The notes: generated by a model not told the origin, from the sequence alone. DNA of 64,000 nucleotides from an uncultured Collinsella sp. (GCA_900550415.1 URSO01000001.1:10322-74321); one strand, 5' to 3'. Counted from the stretch's first letter, positions 45,622 to 55,728 are shown. Numbers and translations: made by a program.

Positions 45622-46869
45622 ATGGCGGCTCGCGTCTGCCTAGTCCACTATCACGAGGTTGGGCTGAAGGGCAAGAACCGCGCACATTTTGAGCATATCC
45701 TCATGGATAACATCAAGGCGGCCTTGGCCGCCTTTTCCGTTGCCACAATTACCCGCATCTCCGGTCACATTCTAGTGACGTTCTCGGTCTCCGGCGAGGC
45801 CGAGCGTGCATTCCCGCTTATCGCCAAAGTTCCCGGGGTCGCTCGCGTCTCTCTTGCGTTTCATACAAACAGAGAGCCGGGAGAATATTGCGCTGCGGCC
45901 ATTAAGGCGTTGGAAGAGTTTGGCGAATTCAACTCCTTTAAAGTTGTTGCCAGGCGCTCCAACACCGATTATGAACTGACTTCCATGGATCTCAACAAAC
46001 AGGTTGGCGAGGTCCTGTGCAACGCGTTTCCCGATAAAAAGGTCCAGATGCACGACCCCGACGCGATGGTGCACGTTCTGGTGGTTCAGGGTAGTGTCTA
46101 CGTGTATGCGCGCTCCCAGCGCGGCGTTGGCGGCCTTCCGGTGGGTTCTGCCGGCAAGGTCGTGACGCTGCTGTCGTCGGGTATCGATTCTCCGGTGGCG
46201 ACCTGGATGCTCGCGCGTCGCGGCGCGGTGTGCGTGCCGGTGCATTTCTCCGGTCGTCCGCAGACGCCCGACACGAGCGAATACCTGGTGCAGGACATCA
46301 TCCGTGCGCTTGAGCCGGGTGTCCAGATCGGCCGCCTGTACGTGGTGCCGTTTGGCGACTGCCAGCGTGAGATTTCGGTCACCTGTCCCAGCAACCTGCG
46401 CGTGATCATGTATCGCCGCATTATGTATTCGGTTGCTGAGCGCATTGCACACATCGAGGGTGCCAGGGCCATCGTTACGGGCGAATCGCTTGGGCAGGTT
46501 GCCTCCCAAACGCTTGAGAACATCATGGCCGTCAACGAAGCCGTGAAGATTCCCGTGTTCCGTCCTCTCATCGGTTCGGACAAGCAGGAGATCATCGTGC
46601 GCGCCGAGGAGATCGGTACCTTCGATATCTCGACTGAGGCCGCTCCCGACTGCTGCACGCTGTTTATGCCGCGTCGTCCCGAGACGCACGCTAAACTCGA
46701 TGCCGTGCATGAGGCCTGGGAACTGTTTGATCATGAGGAGATGATTGAGCGCCTGCTCAAGCAGACAGAGTACATCGACTTCGAGAGCAACACATATAAG
46801 GCCCCTAAGACCTTAAAACGCAAACATTCGGAGCTTGCTCCGCGTGAGATTTACCAAGATTACGAGTAA
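45622..46869 (+). CDS. thiI: tRNA 4-thiouridine synthetase
   Basis: This 415-residue protein has a ferredoxin-like/THUMP N-terminal part (VHYHEVGLKGKNRAHFE) and a PP-loop AANH domain (VTLLSSGIDSPVATWML). The enzyme adenylates U8 of tRNA and inserts sulfur, and may aid thiazole synthesis. There is no rhodanese domain at the C terminus, as in Bacillus ThiI, so sulfur must come from a dedicated cysteine desulfurase. A perfect terminator follows. Confidence 0.94.
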   Translation: MAARVCLVHYHEVGLKGKNRAHFEHILMDNIKAALAAFSVATITRISGHILVTFSVSGEAERAFPLIAKVPGVARVSLAFHTNREPGEYCAAAIKALEEFGEFNSFKVVARRSNTDYELTSMDLNKQVGEVLCNAFPDKKVQMHDPDAMVHVLVVQGSVYVYARSQRGVGGLPVGSAGKVVTLLSSGIDSPVATWMLARRGAVCVPVHFSGRPQTPDTSEYLVQDIIRALEPGVQIGRLYVVPFGDCQREISVTCPSNLRVIMYRRIMYSVAERIAHIEGARAIVTGESLGQVASQTLENIMAVNEAVKIPVFRPLIGSDKQEIIVRAEEIGTFDISTEAAPDCCTLFMPRRPETHAKLDAVHEAWELFDHEEMIERLLKQTEYIDFESNTYKAPKTLKRKHSELAPREIYQDYE

Positions 46870-46879
46870 ATTTGTGCAT

Positions 46880-46913
46880 AGACCGACGATGCGCCTGCAT
46901 CGTCGGTCTTTTG
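46880..46913 (+). terminator. terminator after thiI
   Basis: AGACCGACGATGC (46880-46892) and GCATCGTCGGTCT (46897-46909) form a perfect 13-bp stem with a GCCT loop, then TTTTG. Confidence 0.92.
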
Positions 46914-46987
46914 CCATCTGGGCATTTTGCGGCTAAGTGTTCATTTGCTGACGTGTGCCTGAATAAATGGACAGATTTGTGCAAGGT

Positions 46988-47007
46988 TTTGGTCAGCTTT
47001 TGGTTTG
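46988..47007 (+). promoter_or_regulatory. candidate competence box, copy 2 (before comEA-comEC)
   Basis: This is the exact second copy of the 20-nt element at 17645-17664, ending 75 nt before the comEA ATG. It sits after the thiI terminator and so controls a separate unit. A 16-bp perfect palindrome, CGAAAACC/GGTTTTCG (47012-47027), follows five bases after it, a feature not shared with copy 1. Confidence 0.6.
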
Positions 47008-47082
47008 ACCTCGAAAACCGGTTTTCGGGCGTGGCTGTTGCGGAGCTCCTTTCCTGACACGATGGTGTTGGGAGGTTTTGCT

Positions 47083-47796
47083 ATGGCGCAGCGCGAACAA
47101 CACGAACGAGTCAAAAAGATGGACCGTTGGGCGGGCAAACTGCTCGGTCATAAGACAGTGGTGATGGCGATACTGGTCGTCATTGCGATGGCGAGTGGAC
47201 TGGCAATGGCGAACCTTGGCGGCGGTGCCGGCGGTGTGTCGTTTGAGCGCACTGATGGTTCGGGCACGTTAGTGGAGCCGGGATCCGGCGATGCTTCGAG
47301 TGGAAAGACATCTGAAGGCTCTTCGCCTAAGGCGTCTGCCGCGGCAGAGGTCTATGTCGATGTTGATGGCGCCGTGGTGTCACCCGGTGTATATCGCCTC
47401 AAAGACGGGGCGCGGGTGGCTCAGGCGATTGATGCCGCCGGCGGGCTGGCGCCCGAAGCAGACGTTACGGGGCTTAATCGTGCATCCAAGGTCACTGATG
47501 GACAAAAAATTCACGTTCCAACGGTAGGGGAGCAGCAGGTGTCCATTGCGGAAGCCGGTGTTGATGGTGGGACTTCCGCATCATCAGGCGTCGGTGGCGC
47601 AACAGGCCTAGTAAACATTAATACGGCAAGCTCGGCAGAGCTGCAGACGCTCTCGGGAATCGGTCCCTCAATGGCACAGTCGATTATCGATGAGCGGACA
47701 AAGAACGGTGCTTTTGCTTCGGTTGACGATCTGATGCGCGTGTCGGGAATCGGCGAGAAGAAGCTTGCCAAAATCAAAGATTGCATCTGCGTATGA
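47083..47796 (+). CDS. comEA: competence protein ComEA
   Basis: This 237-residue DNA receptor has an N-terminal membrane anchor (VVMAILVVIAMASGLAMA), a Ser/Gly-rich linker, a SLBB domain (VYVDVDGAVVSPGVYRLKDGARVAQAIDAAGG) and a C-terminal helix-hairpin-helix domain (VNINTASSAELQTLSGIGPSMAQSII...MRVSGIGEKKLAKIKDCI). It binds transforming DNA outside the membrane. GGGAGG precedes ATG 47083. comEC overlaps its stop (ATGA). Confidence 0.93.
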   Translation: MAQREQHERVKKMDRWAGKLLGHKTVVMAILVVIAMASGLAMANLGGGAGGVSFERTDGSGTLVEPGSGDASSGKTSEGSSPKASAAAEVYVDVDGAVVSPGVYRLKDGARVAQAIDAAGGLAPEADVTGLNRASKVTDGQKIHVPTVGEQQVSIAEAGVDGGTSASSGVGGATGLVNINTASSAELQTLSGIGPSMAQSIIDERTKNGAFASVDDLMRVSGIGEKKLAKIKDCICV

Positions 47797-50096
47797 GTGC
47801 GACCGAGCGAGAGCACGTGATGCCTCCGCGGCCCCTGATTCCGTGGACGATGGCCCTGTGTGCCGGCATGTGCGTGAGCTGCGCCTTGGTGCTCAGCATA
47901 GCCGCTGATGCGCTGCTGAGGGAGCGGGCGACGGCGGTCGGGCCGCTATGGGCCATTCCCGTTGCGGCAGCGGTTTTCGTTGTGCTGGCTCACTCTTGTG
48001 CGAGGCTTGCCCCTTTGAAGCGGTGGCTGTATGCCGCGTCCGTCGGTCTCATAGCGGGTGCGGTCGTTTCGGCGTGGTGGGCCGTGGGTGCGCTCAACGC
48101 CTCGAAGACGCTCGACGGTCGAGCGGCAAGCAGTCTCGAGTTTGTCGTGCAGGGTGACCCATCCATAAATGACGACGTGTATTCCTATACCTGCGAGGCA
48201 CGCTCGGACGGTAAGAACTTGGCAACGGTTCGCCTATCGTGTGACCGTGAGTTCAAGGTCGGGGCGCACGTGCGTGTTATCGGTCGCGTGTCACGTTTTG
48301 AGAACGATGCGTATGGACGATCGCGCGTGCTTCGAGGCGAGGTGCGCAAGGTTAAAGCCGTTCGGATTGTGTCGGTCGATGAGGGTTCTCCGAGGCCGCT
48401 GCATCGGCTGCGAAATGGGCTGCTTGCGTCCATCGCGCCTGCGACCGACCCGGCGCGTGCGCTCATAGCCGGTGTCGTCTGCGGTCGTTCGGCCGAGCTG
48501 CGCGCCCAGCCGGCGGGCGACTGGTTTTCGGTGACGGGAACGGCGCATCTTATCGCAGTCTCGGGCAGCCATTTGGCTATCGTGGGGTTTGTAATCGAGG
48601 GCGTATTGCAAAAGACTCGGTGCTCACGTGGTCTTCAGCGGGCGATATTGGCGATAACGCTTGTGGGCTACGCTGCCTTTACGGGCGCGTCTCCCTCGGC
48701 CGTGCGCGCGTGCTGCATGGTGTTCGTGACGCTTGTCGTAAACGGCGCGGGGCGTCGTCGGCACGGCCTTTCGGCACTCTTCGTAACCATGTCCATCTTT
48801 GTGCTACTGCGGCCGACGGTGCTGTTCGAGATGGGCTTTCAGCTTTCATGTGCCAGCGTCTTAGCCATTCTGTGCTTTTGCCCCTATGCGACCTACGCTT
48901 TGGGTGAGCTGGGCGTGCCATCGGGCTTTGCCAGCATGCTTTCCGTCACGCTATGCTCGCAACTGGCGACACTTCCCATCACCATTCCTGCCTTCGGTAC
49001 ATTCTCGCTCATTGCTCCGTTGGCAAATGCGGTCATCGGTCCGGTGGTGAGCGTACTGCTCGCTGTGTCGATCGTTCTGGCTCCCTTTTCGCTTGTGGGA
49101 CCGTTGCGGACTTGGGCGCTCGTTGTGCCCATGATTGCCGCCCGTTGCGCGCTGTTCTTCGAGCAGCTGTTTGCCGCCATGCCGGGTGCATCCGTGAGCG
49201 TGCCGCCCGATAGCATGTGGATTTACCTAGTGCCGTGTTTGCTGGCGGTTCTGCTGGTCTGGTGGCCGCGTCCCCGTACACGTCCTATGGCGGTGGGGCT
49301 TGCATGCCTGATGCTCTTGGCTGCGATTCCGTACGTCTATTGGGATCGATTCGCTCCGCCTTCAGTGACGGTGCTCGATGTGGGCCAGGCCGATGCGATT
49401 CTTATCCGCCAAGGCGGCGCAGTAGCTCTCGTCGACTGCGGGCTCGACGAGCGTGTGGTTGCGGCGTTGGTTCGCAATAACGTGCACCATATCGATGCCG
49501 TCTTTGTGACGCATTGGGATGAGGACCACTGGGGTGGTTTGCCTGCCGTGCTCGAACAGTTTTCGGTCGGAACGATTGCCGTGGCGGCGGATGCGCTGGA
49601 GGATGCTCCTGCCGAGGTATTGAACCGACCTGGCGTGGAGTATCGGCAGGTGCGCCGTGGGGATACGGTCGACATCGGCTCATTTTGCGCTCGCGTGATG
49701 TGGCCATTCGAGTTCGTGGATGGCGAGGGAAATGAGGACTCGCTTGTCCTGCTGCTCTCTTATGTTCAGGAAGGCAAGGGCCTGCGAATACTTCTCACCG
49801 GTGATGCCGAGCTCGACCAAGAGCGGGAATTCGTGCAGGAGGTGGGGGATATCGATGTCCTTAAACTTGGGCATCACGGCTCCAAGGTTTCAGTCGATGG
49901 CGAGTTGCTGGACGTCCTGAAGCCCGAGCTTTCCCTCGCAAGCGCCGGTGAGGGGAATCGATACGGCCATCCGTCCGATGCCTGCATCGATGCCGTTAAG
50001 GAAGCGGGTGGTGTGTTCGCGTGTACCATCGAACACGGCGACATTACCGTCACACCGACTGCGAATGGCTTTGCGATGCGATGCCAGCTACCGTGA
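47793..50096 (+). CDS. comEC: DNA uptake channel ComEC
   Basis: This 767-residue polytopic protein has an N-terminal soluble domain between membrane helices, the Competence domain (GTAHLIAVSGSHLAIVGFV, FTGASPSAVRACCMV), many membrane segments, and a C-terminal metallo-beta-lactamase domain (VTHWDEDHWGGLPAVL, LLTGDAELDQE, KLGHHGSK). The lactamase metal-binding residues appear intact, which suggests it could degrade one strand during uptake. ATG 47793 overlaps the comEA stop. The gene is intact, so DNA uptake is plausible. Confidence 0.93.
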   Translation: MSATEREHVMPPRPLIPWTMALCAGMCVSCALVLSIAADALLRERATAVGPLWAIPVAAAVFVVLAHSCARLAPLKRWLYAASVGLIAGAVVSAWWAVGALNASKTLDGRAASSLEFVVQGDPSINDDVYSYTCEARSDGKNLATVRLSCDREFKVGAHVRVIGRVSRFENDAYGRSRVLRGEVRKVKAVRIVSVDEGSPRPLHRLRNGLLASIAPATDPARALIAGVVCGRSAELRAQPAGDWFSVTGTAHLIAVSGSHLAIVGFVIEGVLQKTRCSRGLQRAILAITLVGYAAFTGASPSAVRACCMVFVTLVVNGAGRRRHGLSALFVTMSIFVLLRPTVLFEMGFQLSCASVLAILCFCPYATYALGELGVPSGFASMLSVTLCSQLATLPITIPAFGTFSLIAPLANAVIGPVVSVLLAVSIVLAPFSLVGPLRTWALVVPMIAARCALFFEQLFAAMPGASVSVPPDSMWIYLVPCLLAVLLVWWPRPRTRPMAVGLACLMLLAAIPYVYWDRFAPPSVTVLDVGQADAILIRQGGAVALVDCGLDERVVAALVRNNVHHIDAVFVTHWDEDHWGGLPAVLEQFSVGTIAVAADALEDAPAEVLNRPGVEYRQVRRGDTVDIGSFCARVMWPFEFVDGEGNEDSLVLLLSYVQEGKGLRILLTGDAELDQEREFVQEVGDIDVLKLGHHGSKVSVDGELLDVLKPELSLASAGEGNRYGHPSDACIDAVKEAGGVFACTIEHGDITVTPTANGFAMRCQLP

Positions 50097-50104
50097 CGAC
50101 GTCG

Positions 50105-50134
50105 TTGGCGTGTGGTGGGCCCCTGGGCTAGAAT
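50105..50134 (+). promoter_or_regulatory. promoter for holA
   Basis: TTGGCG (50105-50110) and TAGAAT (50129-50134) are 18 nt apart. It lets holA be expressed independently of competence. Confidence 0.5.
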
Positions 50135-50174
50135 GGCACGGAACGAATACGAAGGCCTGCGGGAGGGGAGCGCA

Positions 50175-51137
50175 ATGTCCGAAACCGGTTTGCTGCCGGC
50201 ATATCTGATCGTCGGTACCGACGGAGTTAAGCGCGACCACGCCGTCTCGCGTATGAAAGCGCGTCTGGAAAAATCGGGTATGGTCGAGTTCAACCTCGAC
50301 GAGCGAGACATGACCAAGGACCCCGATATCGAGTCCATTATCGGATCGCTTAACACCTTTCCGATGGGCAGCGAGTTTCGTCTGGTAATCCTCGATGGCT
50401 GCTCAAAGCTCGCCAAGGCGGTCTCGGAGCCGCTCGTTGGGTATCTGGCGAGTCCCAGCCCAACAACGGTCTGCCTCATCATCGCTGACTCACTTGCCAA
50501 GAATACGCGCCTGTATAAGGCAATCGCCAAGATCGACAAGAAGGCTATCGTCGATTGCTCGGGTACCAAGCGCTGGGAACTGCCGCGCCGTGTTCAGCAG
50601 ATGGCGACGCAGCGCGGTAAGTCGATTTCGACGGCGGCCGCCGAGGAGCTCGTCTCGCGTTCGGGCGAAAACACGCGCATGCTCGATAACGACTTGGCTA
50701 AGCTTGCCCAGATGGTCGAGTCGCCCCAGATTGAACTTGCCGATGTTGAGCGCTGGATTGTACGTACGGCCGAGGTCCAACCCTGGGACTTCCTCAACGC
50801 CGTCTCGGCTCGCGATATGCGGCGTTCGCTCGAGCTCTTTAAGCTCCTGCCCTCCAAGAGCTACGTGCGGACTTACACATTGCTGTGCGGTCGCATTCGC
50901 GAGCTTATCGTCGCCAAGGCGCTCGACGCGCGTGGGCAGGGTCGCGAGCTGGCCGCAACGCTCAAGCTCCAGTCCTGGCAGGTCAAGAATCACCTTACCT
51001 GGGCGCGTCGTTTTTCGATGACCGAGCTCGTCGCAGCGCTCGAGGGTGCCGTTGATGTGGAGCTCGCGCTCAAGGGTTCGGCCGATTCTCAGACGGCGCT
51101 TTTGCTCTGGATTACGAACATCTTGAGAAAATCGTGA
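50175..51137 (+). CDS. holA: DNA polymerase III delta subunit
   Basis: This 320-residue clamp-loader subunit shows AYLIVGTDGVKRDHAVSRM at the N terminus and family motifs such as SLNTFPMGSEFRLVIL and PWDFLNAVSARD. The start is ATG 50175 after GGGAGGGGAG. The comEC-holA-rpsT order is common across Gram-positive bacteria. Confidence 0.92.
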   Translation: MSETGLLPAYLIVGTDGVKRDHAVSRMKARLEKSGMVEFNLDERDMTKDPDIESIIGSLNTFPMGSEFRLVILDGCSKLAKAVSEPLVGYLASPSPTTVCLIIADSLAKNTRLYKAIAKIDKKAIVDCSGTKRWELPRRVQQMATQRGKSISTAAAEELVSRSGENTRMLDNDLAKLAQMVESPQIELADVERWIVRTAEVQPWDFLNAVSARDMRRSLELFKLLPSKSYVRTYTLLCGRIRELIVAKALDARGQGRELAATLKLQSWQVKNHLTWARRFSMTELVAALEGAVDVELALKGSADSQTALLLWITNILRKS

Positions 51138-51270
51138 TGATACCTGCCTATTTGACAAATTCGTTCTATCCCTTTGAGGGGGAGCGTGCTATAGTAGGCG
51201 CTTGCATGACCTCACCGTGTCTCAGAGGTGTCATACATTTTTTGCAAGGAACTCGAAAGGAACTCCAGAA

Positions 51271-51537
51271 GTGGCAAACATCAAGTCTCAGAAGAAGCGT
51301 ATCCGCACCAATGAGGCAGCTCGCATGCGTAACAAGGCTGTCAAGTCCGAGCTCAAGACGCTGACCAAGCACGTCCAGTCCGCCGTCGCCGAGGGCGACG
51401 CCGAGAAGGCCCAGGCAGCCCTCAAGACCGTCACCAAGCGTCTCGACATGGCTGCCGCCAAGCATGTTATCCACAAGAACCAGGCTTCCAACCGCAAGTC
51501 CGGTCTTGCCAAGCTCGTGAACAGCATCAACGCCTAA
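51271..51537 (+). CDS. rpsT: 30S ribosomal protein S20
   Basis: This 88-residue S20 has the basic helical sequence [29 protein letters not shown] and [17 protein letters not shown]. It starts at GTG 51271 behind GAAAGGA. An extended -10 TGCTATAGT (TATAGT at 51190-51195) probably drives it, with a leader of about 70 nt. Confidence 0.95.
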   Translation: MANIKSQKKRIRTNEAARMRNKAVKSELKTLTKHVQSAVAEGDAEKAQAALKTVTKRLDMAAAKHVIHKNQASNRKSGLAKLVNSINA

Positions 51538-51571
51538 GTTGTAAATTTCACACCACACAGATTACGCGCAT

Positions 51572-51608
51572 AAATGGAGCCTGTTTTATGGAACAGGCTC
51601 CATTTTTT
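51572..51608 (+). terminator. terminator after rpsT
   Basis: AAATGGAGCCTGTT (51572-51585) and AACAGGCTCCATTT (51592-51605) form a perfect stem with a TTATGG loop, ending in TTTTTT. Confidence 0.92.
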
Positions 51609-51620
51609 GTACCGCTCGGG

Positions 51621-51626
51621 TAAGAT
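51621..51626 (+). promoter_or_regulatory. -10 element placing the start at the lepA ATG
   Basis: TAAGAT (51621-51626) lies seven bases before ATG 51634, with no Shine-Dalgarno sequence in between. This is the spacing seen for leaderless actinobacterial genes. Confidence 0.5.
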
Positions 51627-51633
51627 AGTCCGC

Positions 51634-53445
51634 ATGAATACTTCAATTGACATTTCCCACATCCGCAACTTCTCGATCGTTGCGCACATCGACCATGGCA
51701 AGTCCACGATCAGTGACCGCATCCTCGAGCTCACCCATACCGTCGACGAACGCGACATGGAGTCGCAGCTGCTCGACACCATGGATATCGAGCGCGAGCG
51801 CGGCATTACGATCAAGTCCAATGCCGTCCGCGTTTCCTATGACGCCGACGATGGTGAGACGTATCAGTTCAATCTGATCGATACGCCGGGCCACGTGGAC
51901 TTTACCTATGAGGTCTCGCGCTCGCTGGCAGCCTGTGAGGGCGCTGTGCTCGTCGTCGACGCCACGCAGGGCGTCGAGGCGCAGACCGTTTCCAACGCGA
52001 CGCTCGCCATGAACGCCAATCTGGACATTGTGCCGGCCATCAACAAGATCGACCTGCCCTCGGCCCATCCCGACGAGGTTAAGACCGAGATCGAGGACGA
52101 CCTGGCGATTCCCGCCGATGATGCCGTGTGCGTCTCGGGCAAGACCGGCGAGGGCATTCACGATCTGCTGGAGTCCATCGTCTTTTTGATTTCGCCGCCT
52201 AAGGGCGATGCAAACGCTCCGCTCAAAGCGCTCATTTTGGATTCGTACTTTGACGAGTATCGCGGTGTGGTGGCTACGGTGCGCGTCTTCGATGGTTCCA
52301 TCAAAAAGGGCGATACCCTGCTTATGATGCAAGCCAAGGGCGACTTTTTGGTCGACGGCGTGGGCGTCAAGCGTCCTGCCGAGACCCCGGTCGACGCGCT
52401 GACGGTCGGCGAGGTCGGATATGTGGTCACGGGCTTGAAGGATCCCGAGGCCGTTCGCGTGGGCGATACCCTTACGTGGGCGTCGAACCCCTGCCCCGAG
52501 CCGCTTCCGGGCTACCGCGAGGCCAAGCCCATGGTCTACACGGGCCTGTTCCCGATCGACAACAAGGACTACGAGAATCTGCGCGACGCCCTCGATAAGC
52601 TGCACGTCAACGACCCGTCGTTGGTGTGGGAGCCCGAGACCTCGGTGGCGCTCGGCTTTGGCTTCCGCGTGGGCTTCCTGGGCCTGCTGCACATGGAAGT
52701 CGTCAAGGAACGCCTGGAGCGCGAGTTCAACCTGGACCTCATTGCCACGAGTCCCTCGGTTGATTATCACGTCTACAAGACCGACGGCGAAATGATCGAT
52801 GTCCGCAGTCCGCAGGACCTTCCCGAGGCCACACGCATCGATCGTATCGAGGAACCCTACCTCAAGGCAAAGATCATCTGCCCGCCTGAGTACACGGGTG
52901 CCGTCATGCAGCTCGCCATCGAGCACCGCGGCGTCACAACCGACATGATCCACCTGACGAGCAAATCGGTCGAGATGCGCTTCGATATGCCGCTCGCCGA
53001 GCTCATCTTGGACTTCTTCGATCAGCTCAAGAGCCGCACCAAGGGCTATGCCTCGCTCGACTACGAGTTCAACGAGTACCGTCCCTCCGAGCTCGTGAAG
53101 CTCGATATTTTGCTTTCGGGCGACGAGGTGGACGCGCTTTCGTTTATCGTCCATAAGGACAAGGCATATGGCCTGGCCCGTGGCCTGTGCGACAAGCTCA
53201 AGGAGATCATCCCGCGTCAGCTGTTCGAGGTGCCCATCCAGGGTGCTATCGGCAACAAGATCATCGCCCGTTCCACCGTCAAGGCGCGTCGCAAGGACGT
53301 TCTTGCCAAGTGCTACGGCGGCGATATCTCGCGTAAGCGCAAACTGCTCGAGAAGCAGAAAGAGGGCAAGAAGCGCATGAAGGCCATCGGCTCGGTCGAG
53401 GTCCCGCAGGAGGCGTTTATGGCGATCCTCAAGGTGGACGAGTAG
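51634..53445 (+). CDS. lepA: elongation factor 4 (LepA)
   Basis: This 603-residue translational GTPase has [17 protein letters not shown] (G1), [12 protein letters not shown] (G3), NKIDLP (G4) and the LepA-specific C-terminal domain ([19 protein letters not shown]). It acts in 30S biogenesis and back-translocation. ATG 51634 matches the family start; it has no ribosome binding site, and the mRNA may be leaderless. dusB follows four bases after the stop. Confidence 0.96.
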   Translation: MNTSIDISHIRNFSIVAHIDHGKSTISDRILELTHTVDERDMESQLLDTMDIERERGITIKSNAVRVSYDADDGETYQFNLIDTPGHVDFTYEVSRSLAACEGAVLVVDATQGVEAQTVSNATLAMNANLDIVPAINKIDLPSAHPDEVKTEIEDDLAIPADDAVCVSGKTGEGIHDLLESIVFLISPPKGDANAPLKALILDSYFDEYRGVVATVRVFDGSIKKGDTLLMMQAKGDFLVDGVGVKRPAETPVDALTVGEVGYVVTGLKDPEAVRVGDTLTWASNPCPEPLPGYREAKPMVYTGLFPIDNKDYENLRDALDKLHVNDPSLVWEPETSVALGFGFRVGFLGLLHMEVVKERLEREFNLDLIATSPSVDYHVYKTDGEMIDVRSPQDLPEATRIDRIEEPYLKAKIICPPEYTGAVMQLAIEHRGVTTDMIHLTSKSVEMRFDMPLAELILDFFDQLKSRTKGYASLDYEFNEYRPSELVKLDILLSGDEVDALSFIVHKDKAYGLARGLCDKLKEIIPRQLFEVPIQGAIGNKIIARSTVKARRKDVLAKCYGGDISRKRKLLEKQKEGKKRMKAIGSVEVPQEAFMAILKVDE

Positions 53446-53449
53446 GTCC

Positions 53450-54493
53450 ATGGCGCTTTCTGAATACAGCAAGCGGCTGCTGGGTGCCTATGCCGAGCAG
53501 CCGTTCCTTATGGCTCCCATGGCGGGCGTGACCGACCCCGCCTACCGCATCATGTGCCGCCGCCGCGGTGCCAACCTTGCCTACAGCGAGATGGTGAGCG
53601 TGGCAGGCCTTGCCTATGCCAGCAACAAAACGTGGCGCCTGGTGCTGCCGGCCGACGAGGAACAGCAGATTTGTGTGCAGCTCTTTGGCTCCAAGCCCGA
53701 TCAGTTTGCGAGCGCCGTCGCCGCCGTCGAGGAGCGCGTTGGCGACCGCCTGTCGCTCATCGATATCAATATGGCATGCCCCGCCCGCAAGGTCGTTACC
53801 AAGGGCGAGGGCTCGGCGCTCATGCGCACGCCCGACCTGGCGGAGAAGATCGTCGAGGCCACGGTGGGCGCGGCGCACGTGCCCGTGACCGTCAAGATCC
53901 GCAAGGGCTTTTATGCCGAGGACCGCAATGCCGCGACATTTGCCCAGATGCTTGAGGGCGCAGGGGCTGCCGCAGTCGCCGTGCATGGTCGTTGCGCCAC
54001 GCAGCTCTACACGGGCCAGGCCGACTGGTCGGTCGTCGATGAGGTTGCCGATTCTGTCGAGATTCCCGTGATTGGTTCGGGCGATGTGTTCTCGGCCGAG
54101 GACGCTGCTGAGCATCTGCACGGCTCGGGTGCCAGCGCGGTGTTTATCGCGCGCGGTATCTACGGCAATCCGTGGGTGTTCGGCGATGCCCGAGCCCTTG
54201 CACTCGATGGCACGCCGGTTCCTTCTCGCTCCTCGGTCGAGCGCCTGGAGGCTCTGCGCGAGCACCTGACGTTGACGCACGAGCTTCTGCCGCTCATGTC
54301 GCGTGCTCGCACGTACGCAAGCTGGTACTTAAAGGGCATGCCCCATGCCGCCGCCTGGCGCGCTCAGGTGGTGCGTTGCTCTACGTACGAGGAGTTCATG
54401 TCGCTGGTCGATGATATCGAGCGCGATGTGGTGGCCTGCGAGGCCGCGCTTGCCGCCGGTGAGTCGGTGCCCGATCATCCGCTGGAGGCTTAA
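53450..54493 (+). CDS. dusB: tRNA dihydrouridine synthase
   Basis: This 347-residue FMN enzyme reduces uridines in the tRNA D-loop. Features are FLMAPMAGVTDPAYR, DINMACPARKVV with the catalytic Cys, VHGRCATQLYTGQADW and VFIARGIYGNPWVF. DusB is the best family match by length and motifs. It lies between lepA and hemW. Confidence 0.92.
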   Translation: MALSEYSKRLLGAYAEQPFLMAPMAGVTDPAYRIMCRRRGANLAYSEMVSVAGLAYASNKTWRLVLPADEEQQICVQLFGSKPDQFASAVAAVEERVGDRLSLIDINMACPARKVVTKGEGSALMRTPDLAEKIVEATVGAAHVPVTVKIRKGFYAEDRNAATFAQMLEGAGAAAVAVHGRCATQLYTGQADWSVVDEVADSVEIPVIGSGDVFSAEDAAEHLHGSGASAVFIARGIYGNPWVFGDARALALDGTPVPSRSSVERLEALREHLTLTHELLPLMSRARTYASWYLKGMPHAAAWRAQVVRCSTYEEFMSLVDDIERDVVACEAALAAGESVPDHPLEA

Positions 54494-54495
54494 GA

Positions 54496-55728
54496 GTGGC
54501 CGTTACCGCGCTGTACGTGCACGTGCCGTTTTGCGCTCAAAAATGCCGCTATTGCGACTTTGACTCGCGCAGCTTTGCTCTGTGTGATTTGGATGCTGCG
54601 CTCGATTCCTATTTTGAGCAGCTGTATGCGCGCCTCGATTCCTTTGGCGACGCCGGGGCGCTTGCGCAGGTCCGCATGGTCTATATTGGCGGCGGCACGC
54701 CGTCACTTGCTGGGGAGCGCCTGGTGAAACTTGCCCGTCGTATCTCCATGTGGTGCAAGCCCGTTGAATTTACTTGCGAAGCCAATCCTGAGTCGCTGAC
54801 CGCCGAGCTCGCCACCGCGCTTGCCGAGGCGGGTGTCACGCGCATCTCTCTGGGCGTGCAAACCCTCGACAATACCGAGCTGGCTGCTATTGGCCGCATT
54901 CACGATGCTAATCGGGCACTTGCGGCTATCGCGACGGTGAAGGACGCTGGCCTCGATGTGTCGTGCGACCTGATGTGCGGCCTACCCGGGCAGACGGCCG
55001 CAAGCTGGCGGAGCACGCTCGATGGCGTGTTGGAGGCGGCGCCTCATCATGTGTCGGTCTACCCGCTCACGCTCGAGGAGGGTACGCCACTCTATCGCAT
55101 GGCGTGCCGTGACGAGTCGCTCGAGCCCGACGAGGATTTTCAGGCTTTGTGCATGGACGCGGCGCGTGAGCGCCTGGGTACGGCCGGCTATCATCCGTAT
55201 GAGGTGGCAAGCTACGCGCTCGACGGCCATGAATGCGCCCATAACATTGCCTACTGGACCGGACGGGGCTACCTGGGCCTGGGTCGTTCTGCCGCGGGCA
55301 TGCTCGACGACGAGGATTTCGACCGTCTTGCAGGTTTGTTCCCCGGCGTGTCTTCTCGAGGCGATGCGTACCGCGTGCGTCTGGTGCAACGTGACGATGA
55401 CGCGACGGCGTTCGAGGCCGAATATCTGTCGCAGCGCGAGGCTGTCGCCGAAGACTTGATGCTCGCTTGTCGCATGACGCGCGGCGTTGCGTCCGACCTG
55501 TTGGCTCGTGCAGCTTGCGTCATCCCAACGGGCGAGCTGGCAGCTGCCTGCGATCGCGCGCTCGAATTGGGTCTTGCCACTTGGGTGCCCGAGACGCTCT
55601 GGGGTCATGAGGGACCCTTCACTTCGGCAGATGTCGTCGCGGGCCATGTCCGAGCTCGTCTGGCGCCGACCCATCTGGGCTGGCTCGATGGAAATGTTCT
55701 GTTCGAGCTGTTTTGGGATCTAGCTTAG
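54496..55728 (+). CDS. hemW: heme chaperone HemW (radical SAM)
   Basis: This 410-residue protein has the radical SAM motif CAQKCRYCDF near residue 14 and IGGGTPS, SLGVQTLD and HNIAYWTGRGYLGLG, which distinguish HemW from the decarboxylase HemN. HemW hands heme to target proteins. The start is GTG 54496. In many Firmicutes hrcA-grpE-dnaK follow; here a DnaJ-like gene follows directly. Confidence 0.9.
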   Translation: MAVTALYVHVPFCAQKCRYCDFDSRSFALCDLDAALDSYFEQLYARLDSFGDAGALAQVRMVYIGGGTPSLAGERLVKLARRISMWCKPVEFTCEANPESLTAELATALAEAGVTRISLGVQTLDNTELAAIGRIHDANRALAAIATVKDAGLDVSCDLMCGLPGQTAASWRSTLDGVLEAAPHHVSVYPLTLEEGTPLYRMACRDESLEPDEDFQALCMDAARERLGTAGYHPYEVASYALDGHECAHNIAYWTGRGYLGLGRSAAGMLDDEDFDRLAGLFPGVSSRGDAYRVRLVQRDDDATAFEAEYLSQREAVAEDLMLACRMTRGVASDLLARAACVIPTGELAAACDRALELGLATWVPETLWGHEGPFTSADVVAGHVRARLAPTHLGWLDGNVLFELFWDLA

